This document shows, piece by piece, positions 16,260 to 25,279 of a stretch of 64,000 bases of DNA. The translations under genes and the position numbers were made by a program. The notes beneath the pieces were generated by a model, which saw only the letters and a list, made by a program, of their open reading frames with translations, made no database searches and was not told the origin of the DNA. Source of the stretch: Yinghuangia soli (GTDB lineage Bacteria; Actinomycetota; Actinomycetes; Streptomycetales; Streptomycetaceae); NCBI RefSeq assembly GCF_021502675.1, contig NZ_JAKFHA010000009.1:200168-264167 (forward strand). Direction: 5' to 3'. Every line of letters begins with the position of its first letter. Positions within the stretch are counted from its first letter, which is position 1.

Positions 16260-16368
16260 CCGGAGAAGATAGCCCGGCAGCCCGACAGCCTGCTCTCGCC
16301 CGGGCGCCGGACCCGTCGGTCCGGCCTGCGAGGCTGTCGGCCGCATCGGGCGAGAGTGAAGGACGTAT

Positions 16369-16878
16369 GTGAGCGAGCAGGCGGTCCGTGCGTGGGCGGA
16401 CGCGATGTCGGCGGGCCTGGCGCGGCTGATGCCGGTGTTCGAGGCGACGTTCGGCTTCGAGCCGACCGACAACCACGTGGCGCTTTCCGGCGCAGACGCA
16501 GGGCCGCCGGCTGTAGGCGGCCGCAAGCTGCCGGAGCCGTTGGCGGAGTTCTACCGCGTGGTGGCCGAGGCGTGGTTGATGGACGTGCACAACGGGTTCA
16601 GGATCGAGCCGGTGCGGTCGGTGACCGAGGAGTCCGATGCGTTCCCGACGCGCATCGTCGGCGCTCTGGCGGGCGAGGTTTTCGTCTTCGGCAGCAACGG
16701 CGGCGGCGACCTGATCCTGATGATGGCCGACGGCCGGGTGCACGAGGTGGGCGGCGGGTCGTTCATGTACCCCGAGTACGACGTGGACGAGTGCAATATT
16801 CGGACGTCGTTCCCCGACCTCCAAGCCTTCCTCGACCACGTCCTGGCCTACCTGCACGAGCACCTGGAGCACGTCTGA
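16369..16878 (+). CDS. SMI1/KNR4 (SUKH)-like protein
   Basis: A 169-residue acidic cytoplasmic protein with the SUKH pattern: LPEPLAEFYRVVAEAWLMDVHNGFRI (about 55-80), then IVGALAGEVFVFGSNGGGDLILMMADGRVHEV and a C-terminal FPDLQAFLDHVLAYLHEH helix. SUKH proteins often act as immunity proteins of contact-dependent or polymorphic toxins, but no toxin gene is adjacent. GTG 16369 has GAAGG 6 nt upstream. It is divergent from the DUF4262 gene and 89 nt before priA. Confidence 0.7.
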   Translation: MSEQAVRAWADAMSAGLARLMPVFEATFGFEPTDNHVALSGADAGPPAVGGRKLPEPLAEFYRVVAEAWLMDVHNGFRIEPVRSVTEESDAFPTRIVGALAGEVFVFGSNGGGDLILMMADGRVHEVGGGSFMYPEYDVDECNIRTSFPDLQAFLDHVLAYLHEHLEHV

Positions 16879-16967
16879 CCCGGCCGTCGGCCCCAGGCGA
16901 CCGCGAACCGGGGCGGTGGGGGCGTGGCGGCTGAAGCGGTGTCCTTCTGGTCTGCGAAAATCGGCAG

Positions 16968-19229
16968 GTGGGCGAGCACAGCGCAGAGGGTCCGGCGGGC
17001 GACGAATCCACTGCTCCCGGCGAGCAGCTGGAGATCTCCGTCGCGTCCGCGCGCAAGGCGGCCCGCAGTGCCGTGAAGTCGGCGAAGCCCAAGAAGCAGC
17101 CCGAGCTCGCCGCCGAGCTGCCCGTCGCGCGGATCGTCGTCGACAAGGCCCTGTCGCATCTCGACCAGTTCTTCGACTACGCCGTGCCCGCGTCGATGTC
17201 CGCGGACGCGCAACCCGGCGTACGGGTCCGCGTGCGCTTCGGCGGCCACGCCGCAGGCGACCGGCGGCGCGGGGGCGGGCTGATCGACGGGATCATCGTC
17301 GAACGCCTCGCGACCAGCGACTACTCGGGGCCGCTCGCGCGCATCGAGCGCGTGCTGTCCCCGGAGCCCGTCCTGCCCGACCGCATGCTCGACCTCGCCC
17401 GCGCGGTCGCCGACCGGTACGCCGGCACCCTCGCCGACGTCCTCTCGCTCGCCCTCCCGCCGCGGCACGCCCGCGTGGAGGCCGAACCCGCCGAGGAGCC
17501 GCTGCCCGCCCCGCCGCGTCCCGAGACCGGTAGTTGGGCGCGCTACGAAGGCGGCCAGGACATCCTGGACGCGCTCTCCGCAGGGGAGTCGCCCCGCAGC
17601 GTCTGGACCGCGCTGCCCGGCCCGACCTGGCCGGACGAAATCGCGCGCCTCATGGCCACCTGCCTGGCCGCCGGCCGCGGCGCGCTCGTCGTGCTGCCGG
17701 ACGGCAAGGCCGTCGGCCGCGTCGACGAGGCACTCGAGCACCTCCTCGGCCGCGGCCGCCACATCGCCCTGACCGCGGACGCCGGCCCCGAGGAGCGCTA
17801 CCGCCGCTGGCTTGCGGTCAGCCGCGGCACGGTCAAAGCCGTGGTGGGCACACGCGCCGCGATGTTCGCGCCGGTCGCCGACCTCGGCCTGGTCGCGCTG
17901 TGGGACGACGGCGATTCCGCGCACGCCGAACTCCACGCCCCGCAGCCGCACGTACGCGAGGTCCTGGTCGTCCGCGCCCTGCGCGAACGCTCGGCGTTCC
18001 TGGTCGGCGGCCTGACCACCTCCGTCGACGCCGCCCAGCTGGTGCGGTCGGGGTGGGCGCAGCCACTCGAGGCGGTGCGTACCGAAGTGCGCGCCGCAGC
18101 CCCGCTCGTACGCACCGTCGGAGACCTGGACGTCGCCCGCGACGAAGCCGCCCGCACCGCGCGGCTGCCATCTCTCGCCTGGGACATCGCCCGGCGCGGC
18201 CTGGAGACCGGCCCGGTGCTCGTGCAGGTGCCGCGGCGCGGGTATGTGCCGCACGCGGCGTGCCAGCGCTGCCGCGCTTCAGCGCGCTGCGGCGGATGCG
18301 CGGGCCCGCTCGAACTGACCGGCTCCGACGGCGCCTTGGTGTGCTCGTGGTGCGGGCGCCACGAGGTGGGATGGCGCTGCCAGGAGTGCGGTGGAGCGCA
18401 GCTGCGCGCGAGTATCGTCGGCGCGCGCCGGACCGCCGAGGAGCTGGGCCGGGCCTTCCCGCGCGTGCCGGTCCGCACATCGGGACGCGACGCGGTGCTC
18501 TCCGTCGTCCCCGACGTCCCGGCCCTCGTCGTGGCCACCCCGGGCGCCGAACCCGTGGCCGCAGGCGGCTACGCCGCAGCGCTGCTCCTCGACGGCTGGC
18601 TGCTGCTCAACCGCCCCGACCTGCGCGCGGGCGAGGAGGCGCTGCGGCGCTGGCTGGCGGCTGCGTCCCTCGTACGCCCTGCGTCGGCCGGCGGCGCGGT
18701 GGTCATCGTGGCCGAGCCGACGCTGCGCGCGGTGCAGGCGCTGGTGCGCTGGGACCCGCAGGGGTTCGCCCGTACGGAACTCGGCGAACGCCACGAGCTC
18801 GGGCTGCCGCCCGTCTCGCGCATGGCGTCGGTGACCGGTTCGCCGACCGCCGTCGCCGACCTGATGCGCCTCGTACGCCTGCCGCAGGACACCGACATCC
18901 TCGGCCCGGTCCCGGCCCCGCTCCCGCCGCGACCCGCGGTCGCCACGCCCGCCCGCAACGCGAAGACCCGCGCCAAGTCCGCCGCCGCCAGGGCCGCGAT
19001 AGAGCGCCCCCCGGCCGAGGCGTCCACCGACATCCCCCTCTGGGGCGGAACCACCCGCGCGCAGGTCGGCCCGCCGCCCGAGGAACGCCGCGAACGCATC
19101 CTGCTGCGCGTATCGCCAGGCCGCGGAGCCGAGTTGGCTGCAGCCCTCAAGGCCGCCCAGGCCCTGCGCATGTCCCGAGGCCCATCCGAACCGGTATGGG
19201 TCCGCATGGACCCCCTCGACATCGGCTAG
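16968..19229 (+). CDS. priA: Primosomal protein N' (PriA), actinobacterial helicase-degenerate form
   Basis: Replication-restart protein of 753 residues. The N-terminal DNA 3'-end-binding region is recognisable from VARIVVDKALSHLDQFFDYAVP and VRVRFGGH; the zinc cluster (about 430-475) shows CQRCRASARCGGC followed by CSWCG and CQECGG. The helicase core lacks a Walker A GxGKT and a DExH box, as described for actinobacterial PriA, so helicase activity is doubtful. The last third contains an inserted Ala/Lys-rich linker (ARNAKTRAKSAAARAAIE). GTG 16968 is the accepted start although its ribosome site is weak. Normally adjacent to metK; here separated by an accessory block. Confidence 0.92.
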   Translation: MGEHSAEGPAGDESTAPGEQLEISVASARKAARSAVKSAKPKKQPELAAELPVARIVVDKALSHLDQFFDYAVPASMSADAQPGVRVRVRFGGHAAGDRRRGGGLIDGIIVERLATSDYSGPLARIERVLSPEPVLPDRMLDLARAVADRYAGTLADVLSLALPPRHARVEAEPAEEPLPAPPRPETGSWARYEGGQDILDALSAGESPRSVWTALPGPTWPDEIARLMATCLAAGRGALVVLPDGKAVGRVDEALEHLLGRGRHIALTADAGPEERYRRWLAVSRGTVKAVVGTRAAMFAPVADLGLVALWDDGDSAHAELHAPQPHVREVLVVRALRERSAFLVGGLTTSVDAAQLVRSGWAQPLEAVRTEVRAAAPLVRTVGDLDVARDEAARTARLPSLAWDIARRGLETGPVLVQVPRRGYVPHAACQRCRASARCGGCAGPLELTGSDGALVCSWCGRHEVGWRCQECGGAQLRASIVGARRTAEELGRAFPRVPVRTSGRDAVLSVVPDVPALVVATPGAEPVAAGGYAAALLLDGWLLLNRPDLRAGEEALRRWLAAASLVRPASAGGAVVIVAEPTLRAVQALVRWDPQGFARTELGERHELGLPPVSRMASVTGSPTAVADLMRLVRLPQDTDILGPVPAPLPPRPAVATPARNAKTRAKSAAARAAIERPPAEASTDIPLWGGTTRAQVGPPPEERRERILLRVSPGRGAELAAALKAAQALRMSRGPSEPVWVRMDPLDIG

Positions 19230-19266
19230 ATCGAACGGCCCCGAGCGTCCGCGAGCCGACCCCGGC

Positions 19267-19872
19267 TCAGCCGGCCACCGCCCCCGGGGCGACCAACCGC
19301 GCAATAAGAGCGGCCAACGCATCACGCTGCGCCTCGGCCTGCGCGGCCGCCAGCTCGGGGAGGAGCATCCGGCCCAGCTGCGGCAGGATGAACCACGAGG
19401 CGCTCAACGCCAGCACGGCGTACACCAGTTGCGCGGCCGGCACGTCGCCCGGCACCGCGCCGGACGCCTGCGCCCGGGCGAGCACCGCGACATTCGCGTC
19501 GTAGTGGCCGGTGCGTTCGTCCTCGGACGCGAACGCGAAAGCGTCCTGGTGGTGCAGGCCTTCCCACGCCAGCAGCCGCGCCACATGCGGGTTCCGGTGG
19601 TGGTAGTCGAACACCTGCGCCGCGTAGGCCCCGAGGTCGCCCGGGTCGCCGGCGTCCATCGGCAGCGCCGCGGCGAACCGCTGCAATTCGGCGTCGAGGA
19701 CCGCTATGAAGAGTGCTTCCTTGCTGCCGAAGTACTGGTAGATCCGCTCTTTGTTGACGCCTGCCCGCTGCGCAATGCGCGCCACCCGCGCGCCCGCCGG
19801 CCCGAACTCGGCGAACTCGACGACGGCGGCGTCCAGAAGCAGTTGCTTCGTCCGTGCGGTGTCCCAGGCCAT
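19267..19872 (-). CDS. TetR family transcriptional regulator
   Basis: A 201-residue regulator with a canonical N-terminal helix-turn-helix: RTKQLLLDAAVVEFAEFG, then VARIAQRAGVNKERIYQYFGSKEALFIAVL, and a helical C-terminal domain with HHRNPHVARLLAWEGL. ATG 19872 (MAWDTARTKQ) is preferred over ATG 19896 because TACACT ends 7 nt before it, a leaderless arrangement. A palindrome ACCGAA-N9-TTCGGT overlaps this promoter, pointing to autoregulation. It sits antisense between priA and def, so its partner gene is not obvious. Confidence 0.85.
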   Translation of the reverse strand: MAWDTARTKQLLLDAAVVEFAEFGPAGARVARIAQRAGVNKERIYQYFGSKEALFIAVLDAELQRFAAALPMDAGDPGDLGAYAAQVFDYHHRNPHVARLLAWEGLHHQDAFAFASEDERTGHYDANVAVLARAQASGAVPGDVPAAQLVYAVLALSASWFILPQLGRMLLPELAAAQAEAQRDALAALIARLVAPGAVAG

Positions 19873-19884
19873 GCGGGGGAGTGT

Positions 19885-19905
19885 ACCGAAATCCATCCGT
19901 TCGGT
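19885..19905. promoter_or_regulatory. Probable autoregulatory TetR operator
   Basis: ACCGAA (19885-19890) and TTCGGT (19900-19905) are perfect 6-bp arms with 9-nt spacing, just upstream of and touching the -10 of the TetR gene. Confidence 0.5.
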
Positions 19906-20049
19906 TGCAGCTATTCGAGGCCCTTGCAGGCCGGCCGGGCGCGCTTGATCCGGCGGTTCCTCGGCGGGGGCGATCGGTCCATGACCCAGCGTCGCGATGC
20001 CGCTACCTGGCGCTCGTCTCGGGGGCCGGGGCGGGGCCCCGGGCCTCGG

Positions 20050-20055
20050 TAGACT
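20050..20055 (+). promoter_or_regulatory. Candidate -10 element of the def-fmt-rsmB operon
   Basis: TAGACT lies 59 nt before the def start in the gap after the divergent TetR gene. No convincing -35 hexamer is present at 17 nt. Confidence 0.35.
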
Positions 20056-20114
20056 GGGCGGGTTGGGGGTTGTCCGCCCCGGTCCGTCGTTTCCGGTCGA
20101 ACGGGAGTTCTTCT

Positions 20115-20660
20115 GTGGCAGTTCAGCCGATCCGCCTTTTTGGTGATCCGGTGTTGCGTACCGCGGCGGATCCGGTGACCGTCTTCGACAAAGAGCTGCG
20201 GGTCCTGGTCAAGGACCTCACGGACACGATGATGGACGCCCCGGGCGCCGGGCTGGCCGCGCCGCAGATCGGGGTCTCGCTGCGCGTGTTCACCTACTTC
20301 GTGGACGGCGAGGTCGGGCATCTGATCAACCCCGACCTGGATCTGTCCGACGAGGAGCAGGACGGGCCGGAAGGCTGCCTCTCGCTCCCCGGTCTGGCGT
20401 ACGACACCAAGCGCGCGTACGGCGTGGTCGCCAAGGGCTTCAACATGCACGGCGACCCGGTGACCATCGAGGGCACCCAGTTGCTCTCCCGCTGCATCCA
20501 GCATGAGACGGACCACCTGGACGGCATCCTGTTCATCGACCGGCTCGACCGCGAGCAGCGCAAGTCCGCGCTGCGGGCGATCCGCGAGGCGGAATGGGCC
20601 GGGCAGGCCCCGCCCGCGGTCAAGGTGTCGCCGCACGGGACCTTCGGAAAGGCGCTCTGA
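20115..20660 (+). CDS. def: Peptide deformylase
   Basis: Metalloenzyme that removes the N-formyl group from nascent proteins. All three motifs of the 181-residue protein are present: [10 protein letters not shown] (about residue 45), EGCLSLP (about 86, metal-binding Cys) and HETDHLDG (about 130, HExxH with two His ligands and catalytic Glu). GTG 20115 follows GGGAG and gives the family start [14 protein letters not shown]. First gene of the def-fmt-rsmB operon; fmt starts 5 nt after its stop, which couples formylation and deformylation of initiator Met. Confidence 0.97.
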   Translation: MAVQPIRLFGDPVLRTAADPVTVFDKELRVLVKDLTDTMMDAPGAGLAAPQIGVSLRVFTYFVDGEVGHLINPDLDLSDEEQDGPEGCLSLPGLAYDTKRAYGVVAKGFNMHGDPVTIEGTQLLSRCIQHETDHLDGILFIDRLDREQRKSALRAIREAEWAGQAPPAVKVSPHGTFGKAL

Positions 20661-20665
20661 TCCCC

Positions 20666-21601
20666 ATGCGTCTCGTCTTCGCCGGCACCCCCGAGGTCGC
20701 CGTCCCCGCGCTGGAGGCGCTCATCGCCTCGCGCCACGAAGTCGTCGGCGTCGTCACGCGCCCCGACGCCCCCGCCGGCCGCGGCCGCAAGCTGCGGCCC
20801 TCGCCGGTCGCCGAGTGCGCGCTGGACGCCGGGATCGAGGTGCTGCGCCCTGCCAAGCCGCGCGAGCCGGAATTCCTGGCCCGGCTCACCGAGATCGCCC
20901 CGGACTGCTGCCCGGTGGTGGCGTACGGCGCGCTGCTGCCCAAGGTCGCACTCGACATCCCGGCCCGCGGCTGGGTCAACCTGCACTTCTCGCTGCTGCC
21001 CGCGTGGCGCGGCGCGGCACCCGTGCAGCATGCGGTCATGGCCGGCGACGACGTGACCGGTGCGTGCACGTTCCTGATCGAGGAAGGCCTCGACTCCGGC
21101 CCGGTGTACGGCTGCGTCACCGACGACGTGCGCCCCGGCGACACCAGCGGCGACCTGCTCGAGCGCCTGTCGCGCTCCGGCGCACGGCTGCTCGCCGCGA
21201 CGATGGACGGCATCGAGGACGGCTCGCTGATCGCCGTCCCGCAGGCGCCCGACGGAGTCTCGCTGGCCCCCAAGATCACCGTGGGCGACGCCGAAGTGGT
21301 GTGGACGACCCCCGCGATGCGCGTCGACCGCGTCGTCCGCGGCTGCACTCCCGCCCCCGGCGCCTGGACGACCTTCCGCGGCGAGCGCGTCAAGCTCGCC
21401 CCGGTCCGGCTGCGGGCCGGCGACAACGAACTGGCGCCCGGCGAGATCGCCGTGGAGCGCAAGGTCGTCCGCGTGGGAACCGGCAGCCACGCGGTGGAAC
21501 TGACCGATGTGCAGCCGCAGGGCAAGCGCATGATGGCGGCGGTGGACTGGGCGCGCGGCGTCCGGCCCGAGCCGGGTGAGCATTTCGGAGGAGACCAGTG
21601 A
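20666..21601 (+). CDS. fmt: Methionyl-tRNA formyltransferase
   Basis: Formylates Met-tRNA(fMet) using 10-formyltetrahydrofolate. The 311 residues start [19 protein letters not shown]; the N-terminal catalytic domain has [14 protein letters not shown] and the signature [16 protein letters not shown], including the conserved Asn-x-His region (VNLHFSLLP). The C-terminal domain, about 210-311, has the OB-like tRNA-binding fold ([26 protein letters not shown]). ATG 20666 follows the def stop by 5 nt, and its stop overlaps the rsmB GTG by 4 nt, so translation is probably coupled through the operon. Confidence 0.97.
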   Translation: MRLVFAGTPEVAVPALEALIASRHEVVGVVTRPDAPAGRGRKLRPSPVAECALDAGIEVLRPAKPREPEFLARLTEIAPDCCPVVAYGALLPKVALDIPARGWVNLHFSLLPAWRGAAPVQHAVMAGDDVTGACTFLIEEGLDSGPVYGCVTDDVRPGDTSGDLLERLSRSGARLLAATMDGIEDGSLIAVPQAPDGVSLAPKITVGDAEVVWTTPAMRVDRVVRGCTPAPGAWTTFRGERVKLAPVRLRAGDNELAPGEIAVERKVVRVGTGSHAVELTDVQPQGKRMMAAVDWARGVRPEPGEHFGGDQ

Positions 21602-23028
21602 CCCGTCCGGTGACCCCCGGCCGGGCGCCGCAATCGTCCGGCAAGCCGGGCAAGGCCGCGCGCACGTACCGCCGTCCCAAGCCGGACGCCGCCCGCCGGG
21701 CCGCGTTCGACGTGCTGCGCATGGTCGACGACCGCGATGCGTACGCCAACCTCGTTCTGCCCGGACTGCTGCGCGACCGCCGCATGACCGGCCGCGACGC
21801 CGCGCTGGCCACCGAGCTGGTGCACGGCACGCTGCGCCGCCAGGGCACGTACGACGCGATCCTGGACCGCTGCGTGGACCGCCCCATCAACGAGGTCGAC
21901 CCGCCGGTCCTGGACGTCCTGTGCCTGGGCGCCCACCAGCTGCTCGCCACGCGCATCCCGACGCACGCCGCGGTCTCCGCGACCGTCGAGCTCGCGCGCG
22001 GTGTGCTGGGCGACGGCCGGGCCAAGTTCGTCAACGCGGTGCTCCGCAAGGTGGCCGCCCGCGACCTCGACGAGTGGCTCGCCGAGGTGGCGCCGCCGTA
22101 CGACGAGGACCCCGAAGGGCACCTCTCGATCGTCTACTCGCACCCGCGCTGGGTCGTCGCCGCCCTGTGGGATGCCCTCGGCGGCGGCCGCGCCGAGATC
22201 GAGGCGCTGCTGGCCGCCGACAACGAGCCCCCGGCGGTCACGCTGGTGGCCCGCCCCGGCCGGTCCACGCTCGACGAGCTGTACGAGGCGGGCGCCAAGC
22301 CGGGCCGCTGGTCGCCGCTCGCCGCGGTCCTCACCGAAGGCGACCCGGGCGCGATCGCCGCGGTCCGCGACGGCCGCGCCGGCGTGCAGGACGAGGGCAG
22401 CCAGCTCGTCGCGCAGGCCCTCGCGAACGCCGCGGTCGACGGAGACGAGACGCGCTGGCTCGACCTGTGCGCGGGCCCCGGCGGCAAGGCCGGCCTGCTG
22501 GCCGCCATCGCCACGCAGCGCGACGTCGCCCTGCTGGCCGTGGAACGCCGCCACCACCGCGCCCGCCTGGTCCGCAACGCCATCGGCTGGAACACCCGGC
22601 ACCAGGTCGTCACCGCCGACGGCACCCGCCCCGCCTGGGCGCCCGGCTCCTTCGACCGGGTGATCGCCGACGTCCCGTGCAGCGGCCTCGGCGCGCTGCG
22701 CCGCCGCCCGGAGTCCCGGTGGCGCCGCCGTCCCGAGGACATCGCCGAACTAGGCCCGCTGCAGCGCGAGTTGCTGACCTCGGCCCTCGGCGCGGTACGC
22801 CCCGGCGGGGTCGTTGCGTACGTCACCTGCTCGCCGCACAAGGCCGAGACCCGGTCCGTCGTGGACGACGTCCTCGCCTCGCCCGCAGGCTCCGGCTTCA
22901 GCCTGGTCGACGCCCGCGAGTACCTGCCGGGCGTCACCGGCCTCGGCGACGGACCGGACATCCAGCTCTGGCCGCACCTGCACGGCACCGACGCGATGTA
23001 CCTGGCCCTGCTGCGCCGCGGCGCCTGA
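21598..23028 (+). CDS. rsmB: 16S rRNA m5C967 methyltransferase (RsmB/Sun)
   Basis: S-adenosylmethionine-dependent enzyme that methylates C967 of 16S rRNA. The 476-residue protein has the N-terminal NusB-like domain ([37 protein letters not shown]) and the C-terminal Rossmann methyltransferase domain: [15 protein letters not shown] (SAM-binding motif I, about residue 290), [15 protein letters not shown] with the catalytic or resolving Cys, and [11 protein letters not shown] with the second Cys. It begins with GTG overlapping the fmt stop (GTGA). The N-terminal 25 residues are basic and poorly conserved. Last gene of the operon, followed by a 38-bp perfect palindrome. Confidence 0.95.
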   Translation: MTRPVTPGRAPQSSGKPGKAARTYRRPKPDAARRAAFDVLRMVDDRDAYANLVLPGLLRDRRMTGRDAALATELVHGTLRRQGTYDAILDRCVDRPINEVDPPVLDVLCLGAHQLLATRIPTHAAVSATVELARGVLGDGRAKFVNAVLRKVAARDLDEWLAEVAPPYDEDPEGHLSIVYSHPRWVVAALWDALGGGRAEIEALLAADNEPPAVTLVARPGRSTLDELYEAGAKPGRWSPLAAVLTEGDPGAIAAVRDGRAGVQDEGSQLVAQALANAAVDGDETRWLDLCAGPGGKAGLLAAIATQRDVALLAVERRHHRARLVRNAIGWNTRHQVVTADGTRPAWAPGSFDRVIADVPCSGLGALRRRPESRWRRRPEDIAELGPLQRELLTSALGAVRPGGVVAYVTCSPHKAETRSVVDDVLASPAGSGFSLVDAREYLPGVTGLGDGPDIQLWPHLHGTDAMYLALLRRGA

Positions 23029-23510
23029 CCCGCAAGCGGTGTCCGCCGGGCAGCGGGCTCCTTCCCGGCGGCGGGCTCCTGCCGGAAAGAGGGCCCCTGC
23101 CCGGCATAAGGCTCCTGACCTGCGTAAATGCGGACGGGGAATGCCTGCGGCCCGGCCCCGGTTACACATCTCGGTCGGTGAGTCCGGTGTCCCCGGGCCT
23201 CACCTATCGGCGCCGGGGAATACCAGTTCGGCTGTAGCCCCGGTGTGCCACTCGCCGAGAGGCGACCCGCTCACCGGCCGCCTACGTGAAGGACCCGGGC
23301 ACCCCATGGGGTGCCCGGGTCCTTCGTGCTCTCGGGCCCGCTGCCGACGCCGACCGGGGCGCCGTGCCGGGCGTCGTCGGCCGTTGCGGTGATCGGGCGG
23401 GGCCGGACGGTGGTTTCCGCGTCCGCGTCGGATGCTCCCTTTGAAACAGGGCATAACTCGCAAAATGCCCATCCGATGGGCTGCCCTGACGTCGTCCGTG
23501 GAGCCCGACC
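23029..23510. other. 482-bp gap after rsmB with repeats and palindromes
   Basis: No gene is supported. The first 100 bp contain four diverged copies of a unit centred on GGCTCCTNCC (for example GGGCTCCTTCCCGG and GGGCTCCTGCCGG). A 38-bp palindrome is listed separately, and GCCCATC-C-GATGGGC (23467-23481) lies 30 nt before the next start, possibly an operator. Confidence 0.4.
23288..23325. terminator. Perfect 38-bp palindrome, probable terminator
   Basis: The arm GAAGGACCCGGGCACCCCA continues directly into its exact reverse complement, so the centre is CCCCATGGGG with no extra loop bases. It lies 260 nt downstream of rsmB and 186 nt upstream of the next gene. It could terminate transcription in both directions or extrude as a cruciform. 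Confidence 0.6.
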
Positions 23511-24245
23511 ATGCGCGGTAATGCCTTCAAGGGCGAGTGCGTCCGGGTGTTCGTCGTGCCTTACCGGGTACTGCGCCGCCGCGGTCCCGCGGCGATCCCG
23601 CTCGCCTTGGTGGCCACATTCCTCGTCGCGCTGTTCCATATCGTGCAGCAGTTCGACTGGGGCAAGGACCTCACCCGCATCCTGGGCGGCGTGCGCGCCG
23701 ACCTCCCCTGGTGGCTGGCGCTGCTCCGCACGCCCGTCTCGCTGTTCGTCCCGGCCCCCGACCTGCCGGTCTGGGGAGCGCTTGCGCAGGTCCTCATCGT
23801 CTTCGCGATCGCCGAGATCCTCCTCGGCCGGGCCCGCACGCTCGTCATCGCCTATCTCGCCACGCTCGCGGGCACGATGGCCGCCCGCGCGATGATCGCC
23901 CTCGGTCCGGACCGCGTCCTCGGCATCGACCCCGCACTCGGGCACGTGCTGGACACCGGACCTTCCGCGGCGGTGGTCGGCCTGGCCGTCGCGGTCGCCT
24001 GGACCGAACGGGCCGTGATCCTCATGGCCGTGGTGTGGGGCCTGATGATCGCCGAGGTCGCCTGGAAGCCCAACCTCGCGGGCCGCGAACACCTGATCGG
24101 CATGGCCGCGGTACTCGTGTACGTGGTCGTCGCGGACACCGTCCGGCGCGGCCGCGAGGTCGGCGACGCGGTCGAGTGGACGGCCGGGAACGACATCGCT
24201 CGTCCGGTCGGCGTCAGCGCGGAGAGTCGGTCCGCGCGAGGGTGA
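23511..24245 (+). CDS. Rhomboid-like polytopic membrane protein
   Basis: A 244-residue protein with about six membrane segments: PAAIPLALVATFLVALFHI, WGALAQVLIVFAIAEILLG, LVIAYLATLAGTMAARAMIA, then two spanning about 150-185 and one near 200. A TGPSAAVVGL segment opens a late helix, and a later REHLIGMAAVLVYV places a His, resembling the Ser/His dyad layout of rhomboid proteases, though the usual GxSG is altered to GPSA. Actinobacterial genomes encode many such rhomboid-like proteins of unknown activity. ATG 23511 has GTGGAG upstream. Its 3' end overlaps the convergent gene by 32 bp. Confidence 0.6.
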   Translation: MRGNAFKGECVRVFVVPYRVLRRRGPAAIPLALVATFLVALFHIVQQFDWGKDLTRILGGVRADLPWWLALLRTPVSLFVPAPDLPVWGALAQVLIVFAIAEILLGRARTLVIAYLATLAGTMAARAMIALGPDRVLGIDPALGHVLDTGPSAAVVGLAVAVAWTERAVILMAVVWGLMIAEVAWKPNLAGREHLIGMAAVLVYVVVADTVRRGREVGDAVEWTAGNDIARPVGVSAESRSARG

Positions 24246-25041
24246 TCAGCAGCGGTACGCGGATCTCCGCCCGTGCAGCCGCGTCCGCCACGGTCGCGGC
24301 GAGCCACCCGGCCGCGTCGCCCGACCACTCGGCCGACTCGCCCTCGAAGGCGATGCCGTGCCGCGGCGGCCCGGCCCAAAGCGAGTCGTGTGTAGGCGGC
24401 GGGGGAGCGGACGCCACTGTGTAGCCGTCCGCGCTCCACCGGAAGACGTCCTGGTCGAGCCCGCGCAGCAACGCCGACAGGCGTGGGGCCGCCTCGACCA
24501 CCGCGGGGTCGCCGCCGCTGTCGATGCCGAGTGTGACGGGCGTGCGTCCGCACGGATTCCGCGGCCCGAACCACTGTGCCGACAGCATCGACGGCACCGC
24601 GGCGTACCGCGGGCGCGATGCGGCATCGATGCCCGGCACCGGCACGAGCACCTGCCACCGGTCGGCCCGCAGGACGCCCACCCGCGTCGCGACATCCTCC
24701 GCACACCGCAGGAACGCCTGGACCGGCAAAGGACGTTCGCCGCCCGCAGGCGCCGACTCGACCTGGAACCAGGCAATCGGCCCCGCACCCGCGGACCCGA
24801 GCGGACGCCCCCACTCCGCGTCGTTCATGCCCCACAGCCCGCCGCCTGCGTCGTCGTCCAGCCAGCCCATCGCGACCGAGCGCTGATGGAAGAGCTGGTA
24901 CGCGTCGTGCTCGGAGTCCGCCGCGTGCCACGGGTGCAGGGCCAGGTCGCCGTACAGCCACGCGACCATCGGACCCGCGGCACGCCGCGCCCCGGGCGCG
25001 ATGCCCGGGCGTGGGCCGGAGTCGGAGCTGGACGTCCCCAT
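24214..25041 (-). CDS. Hypothetical protein, 275 residues
   Basis: Soluble, acidic protein without a motif I recognise. Visible blocks include MVAWLYGDLALHPWHAADSEHDAYQLFHQRS, then GIAWFQV-like strands and RWSADGYTVASAPPPPTHDSLWAGPPRHGIAFEGESAEWSGDAAGWLAATVADAAARAEIRVPLL, given here only to mark residues about 195-260. ATG 25041 has no ribosome site; TACGCT ends 7 nt before it on the minus strand, suggesting leaderless expression. It overlaps the rhomboid-like gene tail-to-tail by 32 bp. Codon bias is normal for the genome. Confidence 0.55.
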   Translation of the reverse strand: MGTSSSDSGPRPGIAPGARRAAGPMVAWLYGDLALHPWHAADSEHDAYQLFHQRSVAMGWLDDDAGGGLWGMNDAEWGRPLGSAGAGPIAWFQVESAPAGGERPLPVQAFLRCAEDVATRVGVLRADRWQVLVPVPGIDAASRPRYAAVPSMLSAQWFGPRNPCGRTPVTLGIDSGGDPAVVEAAPRLSALLRGLDQDVFRWSADGYTVASAPPPPTHDSLWAGPPRHGIAFEGESAEWSGDAAGWLAATVADAAARAEIRVPLLITLARTDSPR

Positions 25042-25196
25042 GCCGCGCAGCGTATCCGGGGGTACGCGCCGCACTGAGGCAACAGACCGCAGGCGCACGT
25101 GTGCGCAGGTGCGCGACGCGGCGACCCGGTACCCACAACCGGGCCCGGCCGGTGACCGGCCGAGGCCCCGCCCGCAATCAGAACAGGCACGCAAAA

Positions 25197-25224
25197 GGGG
25201 CCGACCGGCGTGCCGTTCGGCCCC
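25197..25224 (-). terminator. rpe terminator
   Basis: GGGGCCGA (25197-25204) and TCGGCCCC (25217-25224) form an 8-bp stem. Read on the minus strand it lies about 55 nt after the rpe stop and is followed by TTTTGC, one of the few T-tailed hairpins in the window. Confidence 0.7.
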
Positions 25225-25279
25225 ATAAGCGCATCGGGTAAGCGCATCAGCGTCCGGGCCGGGCCCGGTGGTCGATACG

